Notes: generated by a model from the letters alone, not told the origin. Shown: positions 8,248 to 16,398, counted from the first letter of the stretch. The stretch: DNA of 47,053 nucleotides from Lentisphaerota bacterium (GCA_015061745.1 SUWB01000024.1:1-47053); one strand, 5' to 3'. A program made the numbers and translations.

Positions 8248-9423
8248 TTACCATTTATTGTGACCGAAAGAAATAGGCCGCCAGAATGTCGAGTAAACGG
8301 CCCCTGCCTTCTTGCTGGAACCGGTCTTTTCAGCAGAGGGAACTGTGTTGCGGTCAAGCAGGGCAATGTGGCCGTCATAGAAAAAGAAGGTTCCTTTGGC
8401 ACTCCCTGCGGAAACTTGCTGTCTCCCTCTTTCGTTGTCAGAAGGATTGGGATTGTTGTGGGGAAAAGAGGGGAAATAGTACTCATCCTCGTCGGGAGCT
8501 GCAGCAGTAGAGGTGAGATAGAAACCGCCGAAAGGACTTTCTCCGCCCGCCATAGAACGGGAAGGCAAACGCACATTGGTCACTTTACAGGCGACATCCC
8601 TCCAATTCAATCCAATACCGCTTGCTATCACTTCTCCGGATTTGGAGGCAAGCAATTCACGCATTGTTCCTTCCCTGGCGGGACAGAAAAGAAGGTGTTT
8701 ATATACTTTTCCGGTGTCTTTATCTCTGGCAAAACCGCCGAGGCCATAGCCGGCTTTGTATTTGTCGGTTTCGAGCGTTCCAAGATAAGGTGCAAACATA
8801 CCGGTAGAGGCACCGACATTGTGATTGCTTGAAAATGCTGCAAGATTCCACTTCCTTGATGATGTGGCGTGTTTGCTGCCATTCCAGAGTTTAGGAGCGA
8901 TATCTGCATTGTCGGAGACATAGAGCCCCCAAGCCTTGGCCATAGTTCCCATATTGTTGAGACAGGCTGTTGCGTGAGCTCTGGCTTTTGCTTTTTGGAG
9001 TGCCGGAAGCAGCATAGCGGCGAGAATAGCGATAATGGCAATAACGACAAGAAGTTCGATCAAGGTGAAAGGAGCCGGGGAAGGAAGGGAACCCTTTTTG
9101 AAAAAAGGTTCTCCCTTCCTTCCCCGGACCCCATCCATCCTTGCCAAAAACTTTTGGTGGATTGCCGTTTTTGCATCCGCAAAACCGACAATCCCGCATT
9201 TTGAAGAATTACAACGGCAAGTATCAAGGCAAGAGGCAATTTTTCGCAAGATATAAACACATATTTGACAAGTTTTGCTTACAAGAAGTTCAATCAGTGT
9301 AAAGCCTGCAGGCTTTACACCAAGTCGTTGGTGTAAAGAGCCTCTCTTTGCAATTTTATTTTTCTGATATCGGCAGTTTTTGTCTGAATCAAGTATTAAC
9401 AGAAAATTGGAAAATTTGTTCAT
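8248..9423 (-). CDS. Prepilin-like protein with a duplicated FTLIELLV signal motif
   Basis: Product of 391 residues in the class of type IV prepilin/pseudopilin-like proteins common in Lentisphaerota and Planctomycetes. The working export signal is probably residues 119-140 ([21 protein letters not shown], charged before, hydrophobic after). An earlier FTLIELLV at 41-48 is preceded by Gly40, a proper prepilin-peptidase site, but is not followed by a hydrophobic stretch. The two motifs are exactly 234 bp apart in frame. The mature part has [13 protein letters not shown], typical of these proteins, and [12 protein letters not shown] near the C-terminus, the DG-type terminal motif. AAGGA lies 7 nt before the chosen ATG. 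The function is unknown; such proteins may decorate the cell surface rather than build pili. Confidence 0.8.
   Translation of the reverse strand: MNKFSNFLLILDSDKNCRYQKNKIAKRGSLHQRLGVKPAGFTLIELLVSKTCQICVYILRKIASCLDTCRCNSSKCGIVGFADAKTAIHQKFLARMDGVRGRKGEPFFKKGSLPSPAPFTLIELLVVIAIIAILAAMLLPALQKAKARAHATACLNNMGTMAKAWGLYVSDNADIAPKLWNGSKHATSSRKWNLAAFSSNHNVGASTGMFAPYLGTLETDKYKAGYGLGGFARDKDTGKVYKHLLFCPAREGTMRELLASKSGEVIASGIGLNWRDVACKVTNVRLPSRSMAGGESPFGGFYLTSTAAAPDEDEYYFPSFPHNNPNPSDNERGRQQVSAGSAKGTFFFYDGHIALLDRNTVPSAEKTGSSKKAGAVYSTFWRPISFGHNKW
9046..9303 (-). repeat. Direct repeat of the FTLIELLV coding segment flanking an in-frame insert
   Basis: The segments coding FTLIELLV lie at 9280-9303 and 9046-9069 (reverse strand). 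They share the core GAACTTCTTGT and match at most other positions. The offset is exactly 234 nt (78 codons), so the reading frame is kept. The insert codes a Cys-rich, basic peptide ([20 protein letters not shown]) unlike a pilin. Confidence 0.85.
9074..9127. repeat. Long inverted repeat inside the prepilin-like gene
   Basis: CCGGGGAAGGAAGGG (from 9075) is the reverse complement of CCCTTCCTTCCCCGG (to 9127), with AACC/GGTT continuing the stem and a short A/T-rich loop. It would form a hairpin of about 19-20 bp in DNA or mRNA, yet it is translated (residues around 100-117, [18 protein letters not shown]). Confidence 0.85.
9297..9339. repeat. Overlapping palindromes built on TTTACAC/GTGTAAA
   Basis: Positions 9297-9320 are a perfect 24-nt palindrome (GTGTAAAGCC TGCA GGCTTTACAC). 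The right arm pairs a second time with GTGTAAAG at about 9331-9338, giving alternative hairpins. The palindrome runs into the first FTLIELLV copy, whose Phe-Thr codons supply one half site. Confidence 0.85.
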
Positions 9424-9483
9424 AAATGGAGTCCTTTGGCCCTTATTGGCTCATTCATTATGCAAATACTTATACCCGCACGT

Positions 9484-9512
9484 AATATAGCATAGAAAAA
9501 GCTGAAAGTCAA
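9484..9512 (-). promoter_or_regulatory. Promoter of the prepilin-like gene
   Basis: Reverse strand: TTGACT (9507-9512), 17-bp spacer, TATATT (9484-9489), about 60 nt before the ATG. Confidence 0.8.
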
Positions 9513-9532
9513 GTGATTATTACTTGCTTGCA

Positions 9533-10738
9533 TCAAAAATTCAGGAAAACTCCGGAATTTGCAACCGGGGGCTGAGGACGGGGAAGGGAAAGTTTTATCT
9601 TGACAGGTTTGCCGTCACAGCGGAGAGCAGAAAGAACTTTCTTTTGAGGGGGCAGCAGTTCGGGATTCTGCAAAAGAACAATAGAATTCTCTTGCGTCGG
9701 AACCAGATAAATGTAAGAGGTGGACAAATTTTTGTTTTTTCTTTTGTCGTAAGGGGCAATGAATCCTGCCTGATCGGGAATGTAAGTCCCGTGCAGCTGA
9801 GTCAGAGCGGCCGGGAATTTCCCCTGATGATCGGCAGCATAAAGATGAAGGGCCAGGAGCAGCCGCTTCATCTGTTGAAGATCGGAAAACCCCTTCTTTT
9901 TGTTCTTTGCTGCAGGAAGCAGTTTTTGGGCAATTTTACCTAAAGGCGGATCAGTCAAAGCGAAACGGAGAGTGTTTTGCTGTGTTGTTTGTTCAATGTG
10001 ACGGAATACTCCGGTTTTGTGCCAGAGAAGCAAAGTAACTCCCCAGTTGAAAAAGTGGAATCCTTTGCGGGGAGAGTTGTTATTGTCAAAGACAAAACGG
10101 AAACAAGTATTCCTTTTGCCTTTTTCCATATCGAACTGCACCCGTTCCAAATGTTTGAATTCAGGAAACTCTTTCAGCATTTTTTTGGGGGCATTGCCGG
10201 GAAGTTTGTTGAGTTTTATAATGCCGACGCTTGAAATAATATGGGTTGTATCAAGATGTGTGAAGAGTGAGGTGTGTTTTTTGAGTTTCAAGGCGGGAGT
10301 TGTTTCATTTCCCCAGATGACCAGCAAAAAACGCTTTTTTTCAAAACAGAGCTTAACAACATTGCTGCCGGTACGGAAAAGAGTGTGGAGTTTATCAAGA
10401 GATCCTTTCCCTTTGCCGATGACAGCTCCGTAAACTTTCAGATCTTCTGATGCGAAAAACAGATAGGAGTGAGCCAGATCCCCAATTGTAAATTTATTCT
10501 CAGCAAGACCGGGGATAATATCTTTGAAAAGCTGTAAATTCTCTTTGTCTTCAAGAAGCCTTGCCCCATCCAGCCACGCCGCAGCCCGGGCAAAATCCGG
10601 CACCCGGGCGTATAATTCTTGGGGGAGAGTACGGAACTTGCCGGAAACGGCCCCCGAATTTATACTCTGCGGTGCTTCCTGAGCACTTGAAAAATGAATG
10701 CAGCCAAAAAGCAGAATGAATAAAGCAAATATTCTCAT
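9533..10738 (-). CDS. Secreted protein of unknown function
   Basis: Not recognised. The product is about 401 residues with a signal peptide (MRIFALFILLFGCIHFSSAQ), so it is exported. The middle is a basic, mixed alpha/beta region without clear motifs. Residues about 310-370 (LQQMKRLLLALHLYAADHQGKFPAAL, then YIPDQAGFIAPYDK) resemble the C-terminal part of pseudopilin-type proteins, in which a helix is followed by a short Tyr-rich segment; this is a weak similarity. The start at 10738 is preferred because the upstream in-frame start at 10780 lies inside the terminator of the previous gene and would hide the signal peptide. It is followed after about 110 nt by the prepilin-like gene on the same strand, which has its own promoter. 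Confidence 0.7.
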   Translation of the reverse strand: MRIFALFILLFGCIHFSSAQEAPQSINSGAVSGKFRTLPQELYARVPDFARAAAWLDGARLLEDKENLQLFKDIIPGLAENKFTIGDLAHSYLFFASEDLKVYGAVIGKGKGSLDKLHTLFRTGSNVVKLCFEKKRFLLVIWGNETTPALKLKKHTSLFTHLDTTHIISSVGIIKLNKLPGNAPKKMLKEFPEFKHLERVQFDMEKGKRNTCFRFVFDNNNSPRKGFHFFNWGVTLLLWHKTGVFRHIEQTTQQNTLRFALTDPPLGKIAQKLLPAAKNKKKGFSDLQQMKRLLLALHLYAADHQGKFPAALTQLHGTYIPDQAGFIAPYDKRKNKNLSTSYIYLVPTQENSIVLLQNPELLPPQKKVLSALRCDGKPVKIKLSLPRPQPPVANSGVFLNF

Positions 10739-10765
10739 AAACACTCTTGAAAAAATGCAAAAAGC

Positions 10766-10793
10766 TCCGGAAGCAGTCAATGCCGCTTCCGGA
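10766..10793 (-). terminator. Terminator of the lacI operon
   Basis: TCCGGAAGC (10766-10774) pairs with GCTTCCGGA (10785-10793). A-rich sequence at 10750-10763 gives T-runs on the reverse strand, and a T-run on the + side makes it look bidirectional. Confidence 0.75.
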
Positions 10794-10813
10794 AGGACTT
10801 TTTTTATCTTATG

Positions 10814-11983
10814 TTATTTGCCGGGCATCTTGCCGAACACCTCAAACGTGGCACCGTTCCGGATCCCTTCCGCAACGGTCAGACCGGCAAAACCGGTGGC
10901 CTGGAGACAGAAGTGGGGAACCACATCTTCTGCCATAACTGCCAGCATCCGTGCCTTGAGGGGATTGGAAAGAAATTCAGCACCCTGTTTACACCGTTTC
11001 CGGATCTCCGGATCATCGTGCATATTGTCCACATAATACTGGAGCAGAGAGGGCACACCGCAGCATTTGCAGGCCTGCCAGTAGAAACGGATCCCGAGAC
11101 CGCTGTCGGTGAAACCTGTATGGGGGACCCGCAGGGAGGTTTTGTTCATATCGAACCAGTCAAAATCTTCCGGCCAGCGGGGCAGAATGTCGGCTTCGAT
11201 CCACTTTTTCATCATATCGGCAATGCGGGTACGGACTTCTGTGTCGGAACTTACATAGTGAACCCAGCAAAAGGCTTCCATCATATAGAAAATACGACTG
11301 AAATCGCCGATAAGTGAAGTGTGATCGGCGACAGGATAGAGGTTGTAGCGAATGGGGACTCCTGATTCGTGGATGTTGTCACACTGGAACATTGCGAAAC
11401 GTTCAGCATTGCGGACATAACGTTTGTCTCCGGTTGCAATGGCACCTCCGGCAAAGGCGGAACACACATTCATCGCCATAGAATAGGGCTCGCACACTTT
11501 ATGCCCAAGCCAGATGCCGTTGCCGTAGGCTCCGTTGGGCAGAGACCAGATGGGCACCCAGTTGTCCAGCCACTTGCAGCCGCAGTCGATGTACCGTTTT
11601 TTCCGTTCAGGATCTTTGCAGTAGAGAGCCGCCTGAAAGAGTCCGTGAACGTTGGAGCCGCCGTCGGCAAGGTTGAGCTTTCCGGTGCGGATGTAATCTT
11701 CGATCTCATCGACCGTATATTCTGTGATCGCTTTGCCCCGGCAAGTGGAGGATAAGGCTCCGCTGGGGAACTGTTCGGCACAATATTCATCCAGCCAGGG
11801 CCAGACTGCTTCGGCGTAGTCTTCGCGATTGAGATACTTTGCACCCAGTATCAAAGTCCGGATGGGGTAGAAAAGATAATACCACTCAAAGGGAGGTGTG
11901 AAACTCTTGAGCCGTTCCACGATCCAGTCGCAATAGGTTTCCAGAGCTTTTTCCGGAGTCAGCTGTTCATAAGGGATTTTCAT
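10814..11983 (-). CDS. Probable alpha/alpha-barrel protein, glycosidase-like
   Basis: A cytoplasmic protein of 389 residues with no signal peptide. It is rich in Trp, Tyr and repeating helical pairs (WYYLFYPIRTLILGAKYL, YAEAVWPWLDEYC, NVHGLFQAALYCKDPERKKRYIDCGCKWLDNW, FSRIFYMMEAFCWVHYV), the pattern of (alpha/alpha)6 barrel enzymes such as unsaturated glucuronyl/rhamnogalacturonyl hydrolases and sugar epimerases. No family could be fixed. It is the last gene of a unit with a LacI-type regulator and a SIS-domain protein, 21 nt downstream of the SIS gene, so a role in sugar breakdown is inferred from context. Confidence 0.65.
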   Translation of the reverse strand: MKIPYEQLTPEKALETYCDWIVERLKSFTPPFEWYYLFYPIRTLILGAKYLNREDYAEAVWPWLDEYCAEQFPSGALSSTCRGKAITEYTVDEIEDYIRTGKLNLADGGSNVHGLFQAALYCKDPERKKRYIDCGCKWLDNWVPIWSLPNGAYGNGIWLGHKVCEPYSMAMNVCSAFAGGAIATGDKRYVRNAERFAMFQCDNIHESGVPIRYNLYPVADHTSLIGDFSRIFYMMEAFCWVHYVSSDTEVRTRIADMMKKWIEADILPRWPEDFDWFDMNKTSLRVPHTGFTDSGLGIRFYWQACKCCGVPSLLQYYVDNMHDDPEIRKRCKQGAEFLSNPLKARMLAVMAEDVVPHFCLQATGFAGLTVAEGIRNGATFEVFGKMPGK

Positions 11984-12004
11984 AGTTGTATTTCCTGGTT
12001 TTTA

Positions 12005-12748
12005 TCAGAGCCATTTGATGAGAGGACGGTATTTTGCATAGATCTTTTTATTTTTTTCCATACCGCCCTGAACGTTGATACTGTTGATAATGGGAACGTC
12101 AAAGCCTTCCTCCACCAGCATTTCACAGCAGCGGATGGCGATGGCGTTGCAGATGAAAGCATTGCCGAAAGTGGAGTAGGCTCCGATCTTGGAGTCGATA
12201 CCGGGCATTGAAACAATGGCATCACCGTATTCCATATAGGTAAGAAGTGTCACGTCGAACATTTCGTGGAGATTTTTTCCGCTTTTGTGGCGGCCGGGGA
12301 AATCTTTGGGGAGTTTTTCTGCATAGTCTGTGGACGTGACTGCAATGACTTTGACGCCCCGTTTCTGACACTCAAGAGCCGTTTCAATGGTGACGGGATT
12401 GATACCGTAACCGTTGACGAGAATCAGAAGATCATCTTTGCCGATGTTGTAGGCATCGAGGATATAAGGGGCAAGTTCGGCACATCTTTCACCGAAAGGA
12501 ATGTGGGGGATCCTGATGGCATCGGCGAAAACCGGACTGATACAAGCCAGACCGCCTGCCCGGTGGAACATTTCTTCTGCCATCATATTGGAGTGACCGC
12601 CGGAGCCGAAAACATAGATCAGCTTGTCCGCTTTGATCTGATCGGCCATCATTCTTGCGGCCTTGTCCATCATATCCCGCTGTTCGGAAAGGATCCGTTC
12701 CATACGGTTTTCCAGTTCGTCCAGATACTCCCGTAAAAAATCTCTCAT
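12005..12748 (-). CDS. SIS-domain sugar isomerase family protein
   Basis: Product of 247 residues with a single SIS (sugar isomerase) fold covering about 30-200. The phosphosugar-binding loop is VFGSGGHSNMMAEE and the second strand-loop is LLILVNGYGINPVTIETALECQKRGVKVIAVTS, as in SIS proteins that bind phosphorylated or amino sugars. The start at 12748 is supported by AAGGAG upstream; the longer frame to 12811 would overlap lacI. It lies between lacI and a barrel-type protein in one operon. It may isomerise a sugar phosphate, but many proteins of this family have no assigned reaction. Confidence 0.82.
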   Translation of the reverse strand: MRDFLREYLDELENRMERILSEQRDMMDKAARMMADQIKADKLIYVFGSGGHSNMMAEEMFHRAGGLACISPVFADAIRIPHIPFGERCAELAPYILDAYNIGKDDLLILVNGYGINPVTIETALECQKRGVKVIAVTSTDYAEKLPKDFPGRHKSGKNLHEMFDVTLLTYMEYGDAIVSMPGIDSKIGAYSTFGNAFICNAIAIRCCEMLVEEGFDVPIINSINVQGGMEKNKKIYAKYRPLIKWL

Positions 12749-12779
12749 AGTCGTACTCCTTATTTCTGTTGATGTTGTA

Positions 12780-13733
12780 TTATTGACCTTGCAAAGAAAC
12801 TTCACAATCAAGTCTTACGTGTTTCCGTTCCGGGTTGGCAATACGCTGCAGCAGCAGTTCGGCGGCAAAAGCCCCCATTGTCCGGGAATCCTGTTCAAGA
12901 ACAAAGCGGGGAACTCCCGGCAGATCTTCTGATTTTTTGTTGTCTCCGGCGGCAACGGCAAGGGTGGGCCTCAAGTGTGCAAGAAGTGCTCCGTAGAGAT
13001 AATTTGCCGTAATGACCGCATCCGGCGGATGGGGATCTGATTCCCACTGAGAAATGATACCGGCGGCAGCAGCGATATTTTCAGGAGCATTTTCCACCGG
13101 AAGCGGGATATTGGCCCAAAGAGGCGTGATATCACTGTTTACGCAATATTCCAGATAGGCACTCAACCGTTCTGAGTAGTTGCAGCTGTAAGGCGAATAA
13201 GCAGGGGAGGCACCCAGAAAAGCGATCCGGCGGAATCCTTTTTGAATGAGTCTTTGACAGAGAGTCAATATGCCTCCCCGGTTGTCAGGCATAACGGTGT
13301 CGGCGTTGACTCCCGGCAGGGCGCAGTTCAAAAGGACCACAGGCAGCTGATGTTCCGCTTTCAGCAGATACTCCAGAGCCTTCCCTGAACGTACAATGAC
13401 TCCGTCCACCTGGCGGTTTTTGAATATATTGAGCTCTTTATTACGGAAAACCTCAAATATAACATTATAATAGCTTTTGTTCAGTTCTTCTTCGGCTCCG
13501 CAGACAGCATCGTGGATAAAAGTGTCGTTCCGGCTTTGGAATTCATCGGTAATAAAGCCTGCTGCCCAGGAACGTTTGGTTCCGGCAGAGTTCAAAAAGC
13601 CGTTTTCCCGCAGGGCGGCAATGATCTTGGCTTTCTTGGCTGCGGAAACCCGGGTTGTTTGGGGAGAACGCAGTACAAGAGAAACGGCGACCTGGGATAC
13701 TCCGACGGCTTTGGCTATATCACGCTGATTCAT
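12780..13733 (-). CDS. LacI-family transcriptional regulator
   Basis: Product of 317 residues. The N-terminal helix-turn-helix (MNQRDIAKAVGVSQVAVSLVLR) and hinge are typical of LacI/GalR regulators. A periplasmic-binding-like effector domain follows (VDGVIVRSGK, LPVVLLNC, VMPDNRGGILTLCQRLIQKGFRRIAFLGAS, DAVITANYLYGALL), ending in LLLQRIANPERKHVRLDCEV. The 317 residues are slightly short for the family. It is first in the operon with the SIS-domain and barrel genes, so it most likely senses their substrate and controls them and itself. Its operator was not identified. Confidence 0.92.
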   Translation of the reverse strand: MNQRDIAKAVGVSQVAVSLVLRSPQTTRVSAAKKAKIIAALRENGFLNSAGTKRSWAAGFITDEFQSRNDTFIHDAVCGAEEELNKSYYNVIFEVFRNKELNIFKNRQVDGVIVRSGKALEYLLKAEHQLPVVLLNCALPGVNADTVMPDNRGGILTLCQRLIQKGFRRIAFLGASPAYSPYSCNYSERLSAYLEYCVNSDITPLWANIPLPVENAPENIAAAAGIISQWESDPHPPDAVITANYLYGALLAHLRPTLAVAAGDNKKSEDLPGVPRFVLEQDSRTMGAFAAELLLQRIANPERKHVRLDCEVSLQGQ

Positions 13734-13773
13734 AGTGTTCTTTTGCTGCTTGATTTTTTACTTTCTGCTGGAT

Positions 13774-13802
13774 AATATAAAACCTTTTTTTACTATTTTC
13801 AA
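13774..13802 (-). promoter_or_regulatory. lacI operon promoter
   Basis: Reverse strand: TTGAAA (13797-13802), 17-bp spacer, TATATT (13774-13779). Confidence 0.75.
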
Positions 13803-13845
13803 GGAAAAATGAGGTTATAATTCAAGTTATCAAAAAATTGAATAT

Positions 13846-13880
13846 AAAAAAACCTTCCGCTCTGTAAAGTGAGCGGAAGG
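13846..13880 (-). terminator. Terminator of the nagB-ROK operon
   Basis: CCTTCCGCTC (13853-13862) pairs with GAGCGGAAGG (13871-13880). The A-run at 13846-13852 is the T-run on the reverse strand. Confidence 0.85.
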
Positions 13881-13899
13881 CACGGGAGCGAAAGTTGTA

Positions 13900-15282
13900 T
13901 TACAGCGTGGCTGCAATAACGGCCTGTCCGTGACGTTTGAAAGTTTCATCGGGCAGATGGAACTTGATGTCAAGTTCAGGGAAGGCCTCTTTGAGAAGTT
14001 TCTGGGCTTCTTCGATGATGATGGAACCGCCTTCGCCGGAAGAAACACGGCCCAGGAGCAGAAGGTTCTTGAGATCGTAGAAGTCCGCATAGTGAGCCAG
14101 AGCATAACCGAGGTAACGGCCCACGGTGCGGTAGATGGCTGCCGCACGGGAGTCGTTTTCAGCCATAGCTTTCTGGACCAGCTTGAGGATCTCAGGCAGC
14201 TTGGTATCGGCAGGGAAATCAAATCCTGCGGCTTTGACCAGACGGCCGACAGCCTGCTGGGAAAGATAAAGAGCACCCACACCGGCATCACCGGACCATT
14301 CATCGCAGGGCGGATTGACGGTACGGTAGTCAATGGGAGCAAAGGCAAGCTCGTTGAGGTAGTCAGTCAGATTGCCTTCGGGGGTGACGTAGCCCACAGC
14401 TTCGCTGGTTCCCATAGCAAGACCGATAAGGGAGTCGCACTTGAAACTGATGGCACCGGCCAGAGCGGTCACTTCACCGTCATTGAGAACCACAAAAGGA
14501 ACTCCGGGGAATTCTTTGGCGATCTCAAGGAAGATGGGACGCACTTTGGTGGCAAAATCACCTTCAGGGATACCGCGGAAAAGAGAAGCTATACGGGGCT
14601 GATTTTCCACATAGACACCGGCAGCGGAACCGCCGATGGCATCCACTCTGGGAAGTTTTGCAGCGGCACGCTTCAGAGAGTCGAGGATGCCTTCATAGTG
14701 GTAATTGATGTCGCTCTGGAAATAGGGATCCCACACAACTTCTTCGCTGTGGAGTGTTTCACCGTCTTTCACAGCGGCACATTTACGGTCGGAACCGCCC
14801 AGGTCAAAACCGATACGGCAGCCGTCAAAGTGGCCGCCGAGTTTCATTGCGACCTTCTTTTCGGGAGCGGCAGCTTCATAGGCACAGGTATCAACGGTGA
14901 AAGGACGGTCATAGATCCGTTCGCCCATTACCTGATAATCAAAGGCCCGTTCACCCTTTTCGGAGTAAAGTTCTGCCAGAGCGGCGGCAACTTTGGGGGC
15001 TCCGGCAACGGTGACGTGCCAGCCGCCGAAACTCCACAGCATAAACTTGACGATACGTTCAACGTAACGCAGGTTCAAGGCTGCAAATTCATCTGTTTCA
15101 GGCAGCAGAACTGTGTCAAAGCGGGAAACAGCACCGTTGGAACGCTCAAGAGTAATGGCGATCTTGAGGGAACCTGCGGTGACAGCAGCCAGCTTGCGGT
15201 ATTCCCGGTTCCAGAGAACGGCGGGAAGAAACTCAGGATCAAGCTCAGGCTTATAAAGGCAATCAACTTTCAAATCAGCCAT
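13900..15282 (-). CDS. ROK-like sugar kinase, extended
   Basis: Product of 460 residues, longer than the usual 300-residue ROK kinases because of an N-terminal extension of about 150 residues. Residues about 155-460 hold the kinase core: the phosphate-1 motif GFDLGGSDRKCA, IGGSAAGVYV, the catalytic-type FVVLNDGEVTALAGA, GLAMGTSEAVGYV and LLLLGRVSSGEGG. The classic ROK zinc motif (CxCGxxGCxE) is not present. The start at 15282 is chosen since AAGGA lies 9 nt upstream, while it abuts the earlier ATG at 15291. It follows nagB after 23 nt, so phosphorylation of an amino sugar such as N-acetylglucosamine is the inferred role. Confidence 0.78.
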   Translation of the reverse strand: MADLKVDCLYKPELDPEFLPAVLWNREYRKLAAVTAGSLKIAITLERSNGAVSRFDTVLLPETDEFAALNLRYVERIVKFMLWSFGGWHVTVAGAPKVAAALAELYSEKGERAFDYQVMGERIYDRPFTVDTCAYEAAAPEKKVAMKLGGHFDGCRIGFDLGGSDRKCAAVKDGETLHSEEVVWDPYFQSDINYHYEGILDSLKRAAAKLPRVDAIGGSAAGVYVENQPRIASLFRGIPEGDFATKVRPIFLEIAKEFPGVPFVVLNDGEVTALAGAISFKCDSLIGLAMGTSEAVGYVTPEGNLTDYLNELAFAPIDYRTVNPPCDEWSGDAGVGALYLSQQAVGRLVKAAGFDFPADTKLPEILKLVQKAMAENDSRAAAIYRTVGRYLGYALAHYADFYDLKNLLLLGRVSSGEGGSIIIEEAQKLLKEAFPELDIKFHLPDETFKRHGQAVIAATL

Positions 15283-15305
15283 AAGTGTCATTCCTTAAAC
15301 AAAGA

Positions 15306-16091
15306 TTACCGGTAGGCGGCCCATTTGGGATCGTTCATAAAGACTTCGTCATAGAAGTCGCGGAGCTTGAGTTCGGCAGCAGCTTCTTCATCAAGAATGA
15401 TGATGGTGTCAGGATGCAGCTGCAGAGCACTTGAAGAAATCATAGCGGTCATAGGACCTTCGATGGCAGCGGCAGCGATGGCGGCTTTGCGTTTGCCGGT
15501 GATGAGCTGGACAACTTTTTTGGCATCCAGAACGGTTCCGACACCGGCGGTGTAAGCACGGCGGGGCATTGATTCCGGGGGATTGAAGTAGATCTTGTTC
15601 TGCTCATAGGTGGTGTTGGTCAGGTAAGCCACGTGGGTGCGGCTGGAAAAGCTGGTGCCGGGATCGTTGAAACCGACGTGACCGGAGCAGCCGATACCGA
15701 CCAGCCACAGGTCGATGCCGCCTGCTTCGTCGATGGAGTCATCATAACGGGCGGCTTCGTATTCTTCATCTTCTGCAAGACCATCGGGCAGATGGGTGTT
15801 GCGGATGTCGATATTGACGTTGTTGAAAAGGTGCTTGTTCATATAGTAACGATAGCTCTGATCGTGCTCAGGAGCAAGACCCACATATTCGTCCAGGTTC
15901 CAGGAACGGACCTGAGAGAAGTCCACTTCGCCGGCTTTGTTCAGCTTGGAAAGTTCAGCGTAGACGTTTTCCATAGTTGCACCGGTGGCGAGACCCAGTT
16001 TGAATTCGGGTTTGGCGTTGATCGCATCGGCGATGATACGGGCGGTGAGCTTTTCAGCTTCTGCCGCTGTGGGACGGATGATGACTTCCAT
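15306..16091 (-). CDS. nagB: Glucosamine-6-phosphate deaminase
   Basis: Converts glucosamine 6-phosphate to fructose 6-phosphate and ammonia, linking amino-sugar catabolism to glycolysis. At 261 residues it has the family length. The phosphate-binding loop (LGLATGAT), the WNLDEYVGL segment with the expected catalytic Asp, and the GIGCSGHVGFNDPGTSFSSRTH loop are clear. In that loop the position equivalent to E. coli Asp141 is Ser and Glu148 is Asp (from remembered E. coli sequence), while His143 is kept; other bacterial NagB proteins also vary at 141. The gene leads a two-gene operon with a ROK-like kinase and has its own promoter. No nagA was seen. Confidence 0.93.
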   Translation of the reverse strand: MEVIIRPTAAEAEKLTARIIADAINAKPEFKLGLATGATMENVYAELSKLNKAGEVDFSQVRSWNLDEYVGLAPEHDQSYRYYMNKHLFNNVNIDIRNTHLPDGLAEDEEYEAARYDDSIDEAGGIDLWLVGIGCSGHVGFNDPGTSFSSRTHVAYLTNTTYEQNKIYFNPPESMPRRAYTAGVGTVLDAKKVVQLITGKRKAAIAAAAIEGPMTAMISSSALQLHPDTIIILDEEAAAELKLRDFYDEVFMNDPKWAAYR

Positions 16092-16118
16092 TTTTATTCT
16101 CCTTAAGAATGTTGACAG

Positions 16119-16132
16119 GGTAAAATAACCCC
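16119..16132. promoter_or_regulatory. Shared 14-bp motif, nagB leader
   Basis: GGTAAAATAACCCC (reverse strand GGGGTTATTTTACC) lies between the nagB promoter and its ATG. The same 14 bases recur at 38936-38949 upstream of another sugar operon on the same relative strand. It is a candidate regulator site. Confidence 0.4.
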
Positions 16133-16153
16133 AAGTTAAGTATACCTCATTAG

Positions 16154-16182
16154 AATATAGCCTGTACGGGGAGCAAATTCAA
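16154..16182 (-). promoter_or_regulatory. nagB promoter
   Basis: Reverse strand: TTGAAT (16177-16182), 17-bp spacer, TATATT (16154-16159). Confidence 0.8.
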
Positions 16183-16222
16183 GGAATTTTAAGAAAAAAA
16201 TATGTACTTTTCGGCAAAAATG

Positions 16223-16251
16223 TTGCAATTGTCCTTAAGAACCGGTATATT
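16223..16251 (+). promoter_or_regulatory. Upstream promoter before tadB
   Basis: TTGCAA (16223-16228), 17-bp spacer, TATATT (16246-16251). Transcription would start near 16258, about 140 nt before tadB. Confidence 0.6.
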
Positions 16252-16342
16252 CTTGAGGTAATGAAATTTTTACCGTATTTGAAAGAGAATGATACTGTAT
16301 TACAAAAAAACGATTCTTTTTTAAAAATATGGAACTTGTGTA

Positions 16343-16371
16343 TTGAATAATCTGTATTTCTGATGTATCTT
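16343..16371 (+). promoter_or_regulatory. Proximal tadB promoter
   Basis: TTGAAT (16343-16348), 17-bp spacer, TATCTT (16366-16371), about 28 nt before the ATG. Confidence 0.65.
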
Positions 16372-16398
16372 ATAGAAAATAAAGTAAGGGAAAATATT

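Noticed and set aside
9026..9060. Possible CRISPR or tandem array around the hairpins of the prepilin-like gene
   Set aside because: Only two copies of one motif at a coding-frame distance and no regular spacers.
13930..15315. 461-residue + strand frame opposite the ROK-like kinase
   Set aside because: Antisense shadow of a well-supported gene; rich in Gly and Phe, with no recognisable domain or start signal.
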